A DNA stretch of 64,000 nucleotides from Candidatus Sungiibacteriota bacterium (GCA_016186145.1 JACPMF010000007.1:1-64000), one strand, 5' to 3'. Counted from the first letter of the stretch, positions 12,133-19,830 are shown. Program-made: numbers and translations. Notes: generated by a model not told the origin, from the sequence alone.

Positions 12133-14487
12133 TCACGTTTTCAGTCGCGGCTCGACGCGTTTCAAAAAGACAGCATTCGTTGCAACAATAATTGAGGACG
12201 CTGACATCAAAAGCGCAGAAATTTCAGGCCGCAACGACCAGCCGAACGAATTATAAAAAACGCCGGCAGCTACGGGGATGGAAAGCACATTATAAATCGC
12301 GGCCCAAAAAAGATTTTGCTTCATTTTAACCACCGTGGCCTTGCTCAAACGGATCGCCGCGACGATATCATACGGATCGGATTTCATAAGAACGATACTG
12401 CCGGTTTCAATCGCAACGTCGGTGCCGGCGCCAATGGCTATTCCGATATCTGCCTCGGCAAGAGCAGGAGCGTCGTTGATGCCGTCGCCGACCATAGCCA
12501 CGAACTTTCCTTCATCCTGAAGCTTCTTAACCCACTTCGCCTTGTCAGCAGGCAAAACATCGGCAAACACGCGATCAATGCCAAGCTGCTTTGCAATTGC
12601 CTCGGCCGTGCGCTGATTGTCGCCGGTGATCATAATAATTTCAATGCCATTTTTTCTAAGTTCGACTACTGCCCGATTTGAATTTTCCCGAGGCGTATCT
12701 GCTACCGCGATTGCCCCGATAACCTCTTTATCCAGCGCCAACAGCATGGCGGTTTTACCGTCGTTTTGTAATCGCTCCATTGTTTGGCGAACCTCGGAAC
12801 TCACGGATATTTGGTGAACTTCCATGAGCCGTTGATTCCCCAAAAGCACAAGATGATTCTCTCCGTCTAATTTGCCCTGCAGGCCGAAACCGGGTTCAAC
12901 TTTGAACTCTTTGATCTCCGGCTTTTGTTCTTTAAGCGTTTCTGCTTCTTTCTGGATTGCCGTATCAAGCGGATGAGATGAGCTTTTCCCCAAACCTGCG
13001 GCAAGGCCCACGATAAATCCTTTCACGCCGTGTCCGGCTACCGCCTCAAATTTTGAGACGTTGAACAATTCCACTTTATCTTTTGCAGCTTTATCAACGA
13101 TGGTTTTTGCGAGAGGATGCTCGGAATGTTTTTCAATGGATGCGGCAATTTGAAGAATACTCATCTGGACCGCAAGACTTTTGGATTCAATAAACGAAAC
13201 GACATCGGTGACTTCCGGTTGCCCCTTAGTAAGCGTGCCGGTTTTGTCTAAAATCATTGCGTTTATTTTTGAAGTTTTCTCAAGGGTAGTGGCATCTTTG
13301 ATCAGAATGTTATGTTTTGCGCCAAGACCGGTGCCTACGGCAACCGCAGTCGGTGTTGCGAGGCCAAGGGCGTCGGGACATGCGATAACAACGGTTGAAA
13401 CGGCAAAAGTGAGGGCGGTAATAAGTCCGACACCGGCAACAAAATACCAGCCAAAAAAAGCGGCGAGGCCGGAGCCGATTGCAACAACCACCAGTACGCC
13501 GGCGGCTTTATCTGCAATGCGCTGACCGGGCGCTTTGGAGTTTTGGGCGGTTTCCACCATTTTAATGATTTGTGCGAGCACAGTATCGCCGCCCACCTTT
13601 ATCGCCCTAAACTTAATTGAACCAAGCTTATTAATGGAACCGCCGACCACTTGTGCGCCGATTTTTTTATGAACCGGCAAAGATTCACCGGTCACCAGCG
13701 ATTCGTCAATATATGTTTCTCCCTCAACAATCTCGCCATCAACAGGAATTTTGTTGCCGGGCCGAATAATCACGGTGTCGCCTTTTACAACTTCTGCGCT
13801 TGGAATGGTGATTTCTTTGCCATCCCGAATTACCGCCGCTTGAGGCGGCACAAGGTCGAACAGCGCGCGCAGGGCATCAGATGTGCCGCGGCGCGATTTC
13901 ATCTCCATCCAATGACCGAAAAGAACGAAAGTGACCAAAAGAGCCGCAGCTTCATAAAATGTTTCTGCATCAGGCCGGATGAATGTTAAGAGCGCGCTGA
14001 AAAGATAAGCGGCAAGCACGCCGGTCGCCACAAGAACCGCCATATTAAGCTGTCTGGCCTTGAGCGAATAATAAGTTCCGGTGATGAAAATTGAACCGGT
14101 CCAAAAAACAATTGGAGTGGTGAGAACCAGCAATATCCAATTTATAACCTGCGGATCAACAAGGTGAATCTTGAAAATATTTGCGCCGACAGGGGAAAGG
14201 AAGAAAATTGGGACCGAAAGAATAAAGGAAACCAAAAACCGGCGGCGCATGTCGCGCTCCATCGCTTTAGCCATGCGCGGATCGGCCATTGCCATCTCAT
14301 GGTCGTGCATGGCGGCCTCATGCCTTTTCAAATCGTGATCTCCATGCGCTTCGGATTTCGTACTCCGGATTCCGGATTTTACAAGCTCCATGCCGCACCC
14401 GGGACACCGGCCCGGCGCCGATTGCCGAACTTCGGGATGCATGGGACACGTGTAAATAGTTTCTTGCATATTGTGATTTTCGTTCAT
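12133..14487 (-). CDS. copA: Copper/heavy-metal P-type ATPase
   Basis: 784 residues. The N-terminus is a heavy-metal-binding HMBD/YHS-like module (YTCPMHPEVRQSAPGRCPGCGMEL), not a classic HMA domain, followed by a His/Met-rich linker. Eight membrane helices are expected. The actuator has TGES, the phosphorylation site is DKTGTLTKG, and the nucleotide-binding and hinge motifs HP (SEHPLAK) and MVGDGINDAPAL are present. The intramembrane metal motif reads CPD (VIACPDALGLATP) where Cu+ exporters usually have CPC. The gene follows csoR and a YHS mini-gene with no gaps; the YHS stop codon directly abuts this ATG. So it is very likely a copper-efflux operon under CsoR control. Confidence 0.9.
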   Translation of the reverse strand: MNENHNMQETIYTCPMHPEVRQSAPGRCPGCGMELVKSGIRSTKSEAHGDHDLKRHEAAMHDHEMAMADPRMAKAMERDMRRRFLVSFILSVPIFFLSPVGANIFKIHLVDPQVINWILLVLTTPIVFWTGSIFITGTYYSLKARQLNMAVLVATGVLAAYLFSALLTFIRPDAETFYEAAALLVTFVLFGHWMEMKSRRGTSDALRALFDLVPPQAAVIRDGKEITIPSAEVVKGDTVIIRPGNKIPVDGEIVEGETYIDESLVTGESLPVHKKIGAQVVGGSINKLGSIKFRAIKVGGDTVLAQIIKMVETAQNSKAPGQRIADKAAGVLVVVAIGSGLAAFFGWYFVAGVGLITALTFAVSTVVIACPDALGLATPTAVAVGTGLGAKHNILIKDATTLEKTSKINAMILDKTGTLTKGQPEVTDVVSFIESKSLAVQMSILQIAASIEKHSEHPLAKTIVDKAAKDKVELFNVSKFEAVAGHGVKGFIVGLAAGLGKSSSHPLDTAIQKEAETLKEQKPEIKEFKVEPGFGLQGKLDGENHLVLLGNQRLMEVHQISVSSEVRQTMERLQNDGKTAMLLALDKEVIGAIAVADTPRENSNRAVVELRKNGIEIIMITGDNQRTAEAIAKQLGIDRVFADVLPADKAKWVKKLQDEGKFVAMVGDGINDAPALAEADIGIAIGAGTDVAIETGSIVLMKSDPYDIVAAIRLSKATVVKMKQNLFWAAIYNVLSIPVAAGVFYNSFGWSLRPEISALLMSASSIIVATNAVFLKRVEPRLKT

Positions 14488-14658
14488 TTAATGGCGGCCG
14501 CCTTCCGATTGGCGCGATTGTTCTTCGATTATTTTTTTTCGATACTCTTCACGGCAATTTTCAGAACAAAATTCCTTCCCGAACTCTTCCGGGTACTTTC
14601 TTCCTTTTTCCAACTCCATCTTGCAAACCGGGCATTTTTTCTTAAAAAAATTAAACAA
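14488..14658 (-). CDS. YHS-domain metal-binding mini-protein
   Basis: 56 residues from a TTG codon 2 nt after the csoR stop: MFNFFKKKCPVCKMELEKG, then a YPEEFGKEFCSENCREEY segment. The CxxC and CxxxC cysteines match the YHS family, found as fusions or neighbours of copper ATPases and in metallochaperone-like roles. Its TAA is immediately followed by the copA ATG. The tight packing csoR-YHS-copA strongly supports a real coding gene despite its size and TTG start. An internal ATG (MELEKG) would lose the first Cys pair. Confidence 0.75.
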   Translation of the reverse strand: MFNFFKKKCPVCKMELEKGRKYPEEFGKEFCSENCREEYRKKIIEEQSRQSEGGRH

Positions 14659-14660
14659 AG

Positions 14661-14933
14661 TTATCTATTAGATAAAGTATAAACCTTAATTAACTCCTTA
14701 ATGGCTTTTTCCTCTCCCCCCTTCTGTTGCATTTGGCGCCTTACATGGGTCCGCAGATGATTTTCCAGCATGTAGGCGTCAAGACTCTTGAGCGACCTTT
14801 GAATCGAACGAGACTGCCCCAGCAAGTCGGGGCAGTATGCCTCTTTCTCAATTGCCTTAATAAGGCCGTCCAGCTGGCCGCGGATTATTTTCGCCCGATG
14901 GAGGGTTCTTTTTTTGAGCTTCTGGTCCAGCAC
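14661..14933 (-). CDS. csoR: CsoR/RcnR/FrmR-family metal-responsive repressor
   Basis: 90 residues, GTG start. All-helical DUF156 family: KRTLHRAKIIRGQLDGLIKAIEKEAYCPDLL, then QRSLKSLDAYMLENHLRTHV. The metal residues would be Cys34, His59 and His63. Copper CsoR normally has C-H-C, whereas C-H-H is closer to RcnR-type Ni/Co sensors, so the metal is not certain. Operon position ahead of a copper-type ATPase argues for Cu(I). A G-rich box lies between -35 and -10, which predicts autoregulation. Confidence 0.88.
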   Translation of the reverse strand: MLDQKLKKRTLHRAKIIRGQLDGLIKAIEKEAYCPDLLGQSRSIQRSLKSLDAYMLENHLRTHVRRQMQQKGGEEKAIKELIKVYTLSNR

Positions 14934-14935
14934 CC

Positions 14936-14968
14936 GTTTATTATATACCCCCCTCCCCTATTTTGCAA
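14936..14968 (-). promoter_or_regulatory. csoR operon promoter with probable CsoR operator, leaderless
   Basis: -35 TTGCAA (14968-14963), 17-bp spacer, -10 TATAAT (14945-14940), and GTG start codon 6 nt later at 14933. The spacer carries ATAGGGGAGGGGGGTATA, the kind of G-tract box bound by CsoR repressors. Binding there would block RNA polymerase. Confidence 0.7.
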
Positions 14969-15033
14969 ACCTCGATGTATTTTGAAAATACACCAAAAAA
15001 AATAACCGCACAGATTGCGGCTATTTTTTATTT

Positions 15034-15122
15034 CGGTGGGCAGAGGATTCGAACCTCTGTGGGACTTTTTAGGTCCCCGCAGTTTAGCAAACTGCTGCCT
15101 TAAGCCGCTCGGCCAGCCCACC
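15034..15122 (-). tRNA. tRNA-Ser (anticodon GCT)
   Basis: 89 nt with the long variable arm of class II tRNAs (GGGGACCTAAAAAGTCCC). Acceptor GGTGGGC/GCCCACC, anticodon stem GCAGT/ACTGC with loop TTGCTAA, T loop TTCGAAT. Discriminator G, no CCA encoded. Confidence 0.95.
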
Positions 15123-15157
15123 TTGAAGCTATGTAACAACGACAACAACAACTTCCC

Positions 15158-15766
15158 TTAAACACGAACTTTTGCTGCGTGTAATTTCGCAACCACCTCT
15201 TCTCCAACCTCGCGCACTTTCCGGCCATATTCCTCCTTTTTTTCATGCGGATCAGGAATCTCTCCGTAAATGACCACGCGGAGATTCTGAAACCGATGGC
15301 CTTCTTTTCCTGCCAGCTCCGGCGGACGAAGAGTGACGTCCAGCGGAACAACGCACAACGACTCGCCCTTTTTATCGGTAATCTCTATCGCCGCATCTGC
15401 GCCAAACCCAGTGTCCAAAAGGGAACCGACCGCGGTCCAAAACAAAGCGCGTTTTTGTTCTTCTCCCTTTAATCCGAGAGTATCGGCAACGAACCTCCGC
15501 AAATCACTGGGAAACGGTTTTATAGGGGCGGCCGGATCAACAGACTCATGCGAATCCGGCTTAAACGGCTGAAAGTGTTTTATGACAGCAAGCACCTCAT
15601 GAAATGCAACCGGCTTCTTCCGAGCACGAGAGTGTTGAATAAGTTCCCGCGTTTCCCGTTCATACGCGGGATCGCCAGTGCGAACAGCCCCGAAAACAAA
15701 GCGCTCGTTTACACGCCCGCTCCGCTCGGCAAAATACTCCGGCGTATGTGGATGAGTGATAGCCAT
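15158..15766 (-). CDS. Hypothetical protein
   Basis: 202 residues, soluble, no signal peptide or membrane helix. N-terminal MAITHPHTPEYFAERSGRVN and an Arg/Glu-rich helix, then FRRFVADTLGL-like and EEQKRALFWTAVGSLLDTGFG segments, and a beta-rich part with IEITDKKGESLCVVPLDVTL and LRVVIYGEIPDPHEKKEEY. I do not recognise the family. It lies between tRNA-Ser and a repeat-rich interval and has no operon partner. Confidence 0.55.
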   Translation of the reverse strand: MAITHPHTPEYFAERSGRVNERFVFGAVRTGDPAYERETRELIQHSRARKKPVAFHEVLAVIKHFQPFKPDSHESVDPAAPIKPFPSDLRRFVADTLGLKGEEQKRALFWTAVGSLLDTGFGADAAIEITDKKGESLCVVPLDVTLRPPELAGKEGHRFQNLRVVIYGEIPDPHEKKEEYGRKVREVGEEVVAKLHAAKVRV

Positions 15767-15801
15767 AAAAATTAATTATTTGGTTATTGGTAATTTGACG
15801 C

Positions 15802-15821
15802 TTCGCGCCCGCCAGGACTCG
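15802..15821. repeat. Copy of the tRNA-Arg(TCG) 3' end (attachment-site-like)
   Basis: 20 nt identical to 16037-16056, which covers the discriminator, the 3' acceptor strand and part of the T arm of the neighbouring tRNA-Arg. The direct repeats are 235 bp apart. Confidence 0.7.
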
Positions 15822-15864
15822 CCCACAAGTCGAATTGTCTTCCGACAATTCGCTCGCAGGCTGT

Positions 15865-15937
15865 CCGGGGTATAGTACTGCGCTCGCCTTCGGCGTGCTC
15901 GTAATACCCGTCAAAAGCAAATACTTTTGCTTTTGAC
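15865..15937. repeat. Structured two-hairpin repeat, copy 2
   Basis: GGGGTATAGTACTGCG folds over GCCTTCGGC with CTCGTAATACCC. A second hairpin TCAAAAGCAAA / TTTTGCTTTTGA follows. It has the same layout as 9778-9854 with compensatory changes. The interval 15767-16038 holds no gene, only this and the tRNA 3'-end copy. Confidence 0.65.
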
Positions 15938-16038
15938 CCGCTCGCGATTTTGCTCGCCCCCTGCTCGCAAAATATCGCTCTGCGCTTCGGGTCCTGACGC
16001 AAGCAAAACAATTTGCTTGCTCGGGCACTCACGATATT

Positions 16039-16111
16039 CGCGCCCGCCAGGACTCGAACCCGGAACCTTGTGGTCCGAAGCCACACGCTCTATCCATTGA
16101 GCTACGGGCGC
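16039..16111 (-). tRNA. tRNA-Arg (anticodon TCG)
   Basis: 73 nt: acceptor GCGCCCG/CGGGCGC, D stem GCTC/GAGC, anticodon stem TGTGG/CCACA with loop CTTCGGA, T arm CCGGG TTCGAGT CCTGG. Discriminator G; no CCA encoded. Confidence 0.93.
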
Positions 16112-16136
16112 ATCAGAATGAAAATATCACAAAAGG

Positions 16137-16165
16137 TCGACAAAATCAAATAAATCAAGTAGAAT
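16137..16165 (+). promoter_or_regulatory. Promoter TCGACA-17-TAGAAT, leaderless cca
   Basis: -35 at 16137-16142, -10 at 16160-16165, spacer exactly 17 bp. The ATG at 16173 is 7 nt past the -10, the expected transcription start point. Confidence 0.7.
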
Positions 16166-16172
16166 TCTAGCC

Positions 16173-17747
16173 ATGGAAAGGAAAAAGATGAAAAAAGAAA
16201 CGAATGAAAAATTGAATATTCCGAAAGAAGTTGCGCAGGTTATGGCCGGACTAGAGCGTGTCGGTTTTGAGGCATACGCAGTCGGCGGATGCGTTCGCGA
16301 CGTTCTTCTCGGACAAAAACCGGAGGACTGGGACGTTACCACAAAAGCCGCCCCGAAAGAAATCCAGCAGGCCTTCCCGAAAAGCTTTTACGCCAACAAA
16401 TTTTTCACCGTAACCGTAAAAACCGAGGCCGAAGACCCGACGCTCAATGAAATAGAAATAACAACCTTCCGCCTTGAAGGGCGCTATGAGGACAAACGCC
16501 ATCCGGTTGACGTGAAACCGGCTCAAACTCTTGAGGAGGACTTGTCTCGGCGAGATTTTACCGTCAATGCCATTGCTCTTGGCGCCGACGGTACGCTTAC
16601 CGATCCGCATGGAGGAAAAGAGGACATCGCAAAGAAAATAATCAGAACAGTCGGCAAGCCGGAGGAGCGTTTTTCCGAAGATGCGCTTCGGATGCTTCGT
16701 GCCGTTCGTTTTGCCGGGAAATTGGATTTCGCGATAGAGCCAAAAACGCTTGCCGCCATTAAAGAAAACGCGGGCTGGATCCAAGCGGTTTCAAAAGAAC
16801 GAATTAGGGATGAATTCATAAAAATAGTAAACGGCCCAAACCCTAAACAAACCCTTGAACTACTCTATACTGTCGGGCTTATGAAATATATTTTGCCGGA
16901 GCTTGAAGAAGGAATCGGCATAGAACAGCGCGGGCCGCATAAATACGAGGTGTGGGAACACAATTTGCGCGCGCTCGACTACGCAGCCGGAGAAAGATGG
17001 ACGACTCGCGTAAGAATCGCAGCGCTTCTCCATGACGTTGGAAAACCGAGAACCCGGGAGCGCCGCAATGACATCTGGACATTCTACGGCCACGATGTAG
17101 TCGGCGCGAAAATGGCTTTCGCTATTTTAAAACGCTTAAAATTCCCGCGCGAAGAAATCGAAGCTATCGCAAAACTTGTCCGGTGGCATCTTTTTAACTA
17201 TAAGCTCAAAAGAGACGACCAATATGAACGGGACATCAAAGCGCTTGGCGAGGAGCCGAAAGACATCGAGGATTCGGAGGCCGATGTCCAGGAAACGACG
17301 GACTCGGCAATACGGCGGCTCATCCGGAATGTTGGCGCAGACTTAATCCATGATTTGATAAAAGTGCGCGTCTGCGACCGCATCGCAACCGGAGTTCCCA
17401 AAGCGGTCCCGTATCGACTGCGGCATTTTCAATTCCGCGTAGAAAAAGTTTTTCGTGAGCATGAAGCGATTACGGTATCGATGCTTAACATCCGGGGAGA
17501 AGATGTGATGAATCTTTTGGGAATTGATCCCGGGCCGAAAGTCGGGCATATTTTGAACGCGCTTCTTGAAGAAGCGCTTGACGATCCGCAAAAAAACAAC
17601 AAAGATTACCTGGAACGGCGCGCCAAAGAACTCGGCGAACTTTCTGATGAAGACCTCAAGCGGCTTCGGGAAAAAGCGGAAGAAAAAGTGGAAATTTTGG
17701 AAAGCGAGCGCGAACGGGAAATAAAGAAAAAGTACAGAGTTAAATAA
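16173..17747 (+). CDS. cca: CCA tRNA nucleotidyltransferase with HD domain
   Basis: 524 residues. Adds the 3' CCA to tRNAs, needed here because none of the tRNA genes in the window encodes CCA. The nucleotidyltransferase head has GGCVRDVLLGQKPEDWDVTT (with the DxD-type DWD), RRDFTVNAIAL and SEDALRMLRAVRFAGKLDF. After the neck comes an HD phosphohydrolase-like domain (LLHDVGKPRTRERR, FYGHDVVGA, WHLFNY). A long C-terminal extension is rich in Glu/Lys/Arg and ends in a predicted coiled coil (LRREKAEEKVEILESER-like). A good promoter sits 7 nt before the ATG. Confidence 0.93.
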   Translation: MERKKMKKETNEKLNIPKEVAQVMAGLERVGFEAYAVGGCVRDVLLGQKPEDWDVTTKAAPKEIQQAFPKSFYANKFFTVTVKTEAEDPTLNEIEITTFRLEGRYEDKRHPVDVKPAQTLEEDLSRRDFTVNAIALGADGTLTDPHGGKEDIAKKIIRTVGKPEERFSEDALRMLRAVRFAGKLDFAIEPKTLAAIKENAGWIQAVSKERIRDEFIKIVNGPNPKQTLELLYTVGLMKYILPELEEGIGIEQRGPHKYEVWEHNLRALDYAAGERWTTRVRIAALLHDVGKPRTRERRNDIWTFYGHDVVGAKMAFAILKRLKFPREEIEAIAKLVRWHLFNYKLKRDDQYERDIKALGEEPKDIEDSEADVQETTDSAIRRLIRNVGADLIHDLIKVRVCDRIATGVPKAVPYRLRHFQFRVEKVFREHEAITVSMLNIRGEDVMNLLGIDPGPKVGHILNALLEEALDDPQKNNKDYLERRAKELGELSDEDLKRLREKAEEKVEILESEREREIKKKYRVK

Positions 17748-17759
17748 ATACGGGGCGTA

Positions 17760-17845
17760 GTCCCGATTCGTCCCGCGCAAAGCGCGGGTAACGAATCGAG
17801 GATCCTCGATTTTGTAGATTCGTTTTGCAAATACAAAATCGGGAT
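17760..17845. repeat. GTCCCGAT cruciform repeat, ORF-less copy A
   Basis: Outer GTCCC/GGGAT; arm 1 GATTCGT ... ACGAATC with a CCCGCG/CGCGGG hairpin; central self-complementary GAGGATCCTC; arm 2 GATTTTGTA ... TACAAAATC. It can form a junction with two arms. It starts 12 bp after the cca stop. Related copies: 19741-19830 and 51263-51589, where the AAAATC arm carries a GIY-YIG ORF. Confidence 0.8.
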
Positions 17846-17867
17846 ATATCGGTAGTACGCACGTTCA

Positions 17868-17973
17868 TCCCGTTAGAAAATTACCGGGCCTTAGTATACC
17901 GGTAGTACGTGCGCTTCGGGTGCGTAAAGACCGGGTTCGATTCCCGGAGGCCCGAATAAATTTTCTAACGGGA
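17868..17973. repeat. Inverted repeat enclosing tRNA-Pro(CGG)
   Basis: TCCCGTTAGAAAATT (17868-17882) and AATTTTCTAACGGGA (17959-17973) are perfect inverted repeats 2-3 bp outside the mature tRNA ends. Just upstream, TATCGGTAGTACGCACGTTC (17847-17866) is a partial copy of the tRNA D-arm/anticodon region. Confidence 0.85.
17885..17955 (+). tRNA. tRNA-Pro (anticodon CGG)
   Basis: 71 nt: acceptor CGGGCCT/AGGCCCG, D stem GTAT/GTAC, anticodon stem TGCGC/GCGTA (one G-T), loop TTCGGGT, T arm CCGGG TTCGATT CCCGG. Discriminator A, no CCA encoded. Confidence 0.9.
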
Positions 17974-18121
17974 CAAGGGTGCGGCTGCCCGCCGACATGT
18001 CCGCCAAAGCTTTAGCGGCGGCGGAAGCCTTGGCGCAGGCGGGTGAAGGCCGAGTTCAATTCCCTGCCTGCTCGCCTCGCTGAAGCTCCGGCGAAGCGGG
18101 CCGACAGGCAGGTCCGCGCCC
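17974..18121. other. Gene-free interval with GC-rich palindromes
   Basis: Contains GCCGCCGAC-type and TTTAGCGGCGGCGG repeats and a T-loop-like GAGTTCAATTCCC. It could be a ruined tRNA broken by repeats, but no cloverleaf can be drawn. The CCTGCCTG motif links it to the GlyRS and FemAB inserts. Confidence 0.4.
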
Positions 18122-18154
18122 CGAAAATTAAAAGCCCCCGACGCATGTCGGAGG
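18122..18154 (-). terminator. Intrinsic terminator of the Nudix-like gene
   Basis: Minus-strand hairpin CCTCCGAC-ATGC-GTCGGGGG followed by CTTTTAATTTT, 23 nt beyond the stop codon at 18177. Confidence 0.75.
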
Positions 18155-18176
18155 ACAAAAAACAAAGGGAACAATT

Positions 18177-19640
18177 TTACGCTGAAACCAAATCGCGGCG
18201 CTCGCTTTCGGCGAACTTCCGCTTCAGCGCGTCTTTCTTCGGAAGCTGGAACCACTCCTCGTGGACCCAAAGAGCTTGCGGGTAAGCCCTGTTGAATCGG
18301 GAGATACCGCCGATGACCTTTTTCGGATTTCTCCCGAAAAGCAAATCAGCATCTACGGAATTCATAAGAAGATCCGCGGGCGGTGTTTCGTTCAGACAGA
18401 CGCTGACGAACACCTCCCCGAACTTTGAATGTGCTGGCTTTTTCTCGCCGCGAATCGCGATGAAGACGGCCGAACCGGGAACAACCGCGTATCGTTCGGC
18501 TGCAACACCGAACATCTCGGCAATCTCTGCGGCTGACGCCGGCTTTTCCAATTCAACCTCGCAAAGAGCCATAGCGTTTTGATACCGTCTACCGTCCAGA
18601 GCCGCGGAACCTTGCGAAGTGGAAACTTCATGATCCCGAAGCAAAAGAAGGTTATCGCCAAACCGATCCGACTGCACAAACGCGATCTTCCACTTGCCGG
18701 AAAACTTCTCCCTTGCAGGTGCTACTGGCGCTGGCTTTTGAACCACATGAACCTCTGGAGCGGAAACAGGCGTCGGCTTTGCCGCAGCCATCGCGCCGTT
18801 TCCAGAAATTCCGGCACTTGCGGCCGCTACAACCTCTCCCCACACTACTGGTGGTGCATCATCCCGTTCGCACACCTCGCAATCGGGGTCATAACAAAAC
18901 ACCAAACAACCATCCGTGTCGATGAACCACGAAACAATCCGCTTATCCGACAGAATCATCTCGCTCAACGCCTTTTTCACAAGCAGGTCGTTTGCGGCCT
19001 CGTCACCGCCGCAAAGCGAACGGGCACGAGCCCATGCTCCGGAGAGATACCACTTGATCGCCCGGCCATGTTCCGTGAAAAAGAGTTTCCGCTCGACGGC
19101 CTCTTTCATCGCTTCGGTGGTTTCCCACCATGCGGACTTGATTTCATCGCCAAGAGCAATCGGCGGATCCATCAAAAGCGCTTCCAATTCGAGCTCAAGA
19201 CGCGAAAGGTGATTCTTTGCCTCGTCAGCCCCTTCACCATCACCGGACGCAAGAACTTTCACGCGATCACATTCGATTCGTTTTGCAGCCCTTGCTTGTT
19301 CCCATCGCCGGCATGCGGCGTCATCGGAAATTGGCGGCAAACTCTTCACGGCCACCCAATGATGGCGAGAAACGACTCCCGAATCCGGATTCGTTGAAAC
19401 ATTGTGAACTTCCACGACCTCGTCGGTCGGATGGTGAATCAGATGCCCAACTTCCTCAAACACTTCAGCGGCTGCCGAAATGGCAATCGTGCGATCCTTG
19501 GAAGCACCGCCGCCAACGAGCTTTCGCCCGCGATCTTTTTCCTTATCGATAACAACAACAAATCGGTCTTCTGCCAAGCTTGCCGGCAGAAGAACAAAAA
19601 CCGAAGTAGGAAGGTCTGGAAGGCCCAATAACTCATCCAT
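18177..19640 (-). CDS. Large protein with degenerate Nudix-like N-terminal domain
   Basis: 487 residues. Residues about 20-105 resemble a Nudix hydrolase: DRFVVVIDKEKDRGRKLVGGG, then ASKDRTIAISAAAEVFEEVGH. The box keeps EExG, but the first Glu is Arg and the RE pair is AE, so classical Nudix chemistry is doubtful. The remaining 380 residues are unfamiliar. They include a Cys-rich strand (CLVFCYDPDCEVCERDD), an Ala/Pro linker near residue 280 and a globular C-terminus (WKIAFVQSDRFGDNLLLLRD; IGGISRFNRAYPQALWVHEE). An AAGGGGG ribosome site precedes the ATG. Codon use is GC-richer than neighbours and the gene has its own terminator, so recent acquisition is possible. Confidence 0.6.
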   Translation of the reverse strand: MDELLGLPDLPTSVFVLLPASLAEDRFVVVIDKEKDRGRKLVGGGASKDRTIAISAAAEVFEEVGHLIHHPTDEVVEVHNVSTNPDSGVVSRHHWVAVKSLPPISDDAACRRWEQARAAKRIECDRVKVLASGDGEGADEAKNHLSRLELELEALLMDPPIALGDEIKSAWWETTEAMKEAVERKLFFTEHGRAIKWYLSGAWARARSLCGGDEAANDLLVKKALSEMILSDKRIVSWFIDTDGCLVFCYDPDCEVCERDDAPPVVWGEVVAAASAGISGNGAMAAAKPTPVSAPEVHVVQKPAPVAPAREKFSGKWKIAFVQSDRFGDNLLLLRDHEVSTSQGSAALDGRRYQNAMALCEVELEKPASAAEIAEMFGVAAERYAVVPGSAVFIAIRGEKKPAHSKFGEVFVSVCLNETPPADLLMNSVDADLLFGRNPKKVIGGISRFNRAYPQALWVHEEWFQLPKKDALKRKFAESERRDLVSA

Positions 19641-19740
19641 GGCTCTGTTCCCCCTTTCTTGGGAAGGTACTGCGATGCCTACAGACTATCACAAATTGAC
19701 TTTTTCGTCAAGGACAACTAAAATTTATAAAGACCCCCAT

Positions 19741-19830
19741 AGTCCCGATTCGTCCTGCGCTTTGCGTAGATGACGAATCGAGGATCCTCGATTTTCTTGC
19801 TGCGGCTTCGCCGCAGAGAAAATCGGGACT
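19741..19830. repeat. GTCCCGAT cruciform repeat, ORF-less copy B
   Basis: AGTCCCGATTCGTC ... GACGAATC, GAGGATCCTC, then GATTTTC ... GAAAATCGGGACT. Arm 2 carries a TGCGGCTTCGCCGCA hairpin. Same family as 17760-17845 and 51263-51589. Confidence 0.8.

Noticed and set aside
14940..14968. Riboswitch ahead of csoR
   Set aside because: The start codon is at the predicted transcription start, so there is no leader to fold.
17974..18121. tRNA gene with GAGTTCAATTCCC T loop
   Set aside because: No matching T stem, acceptor or anticodon arm could be drawn.
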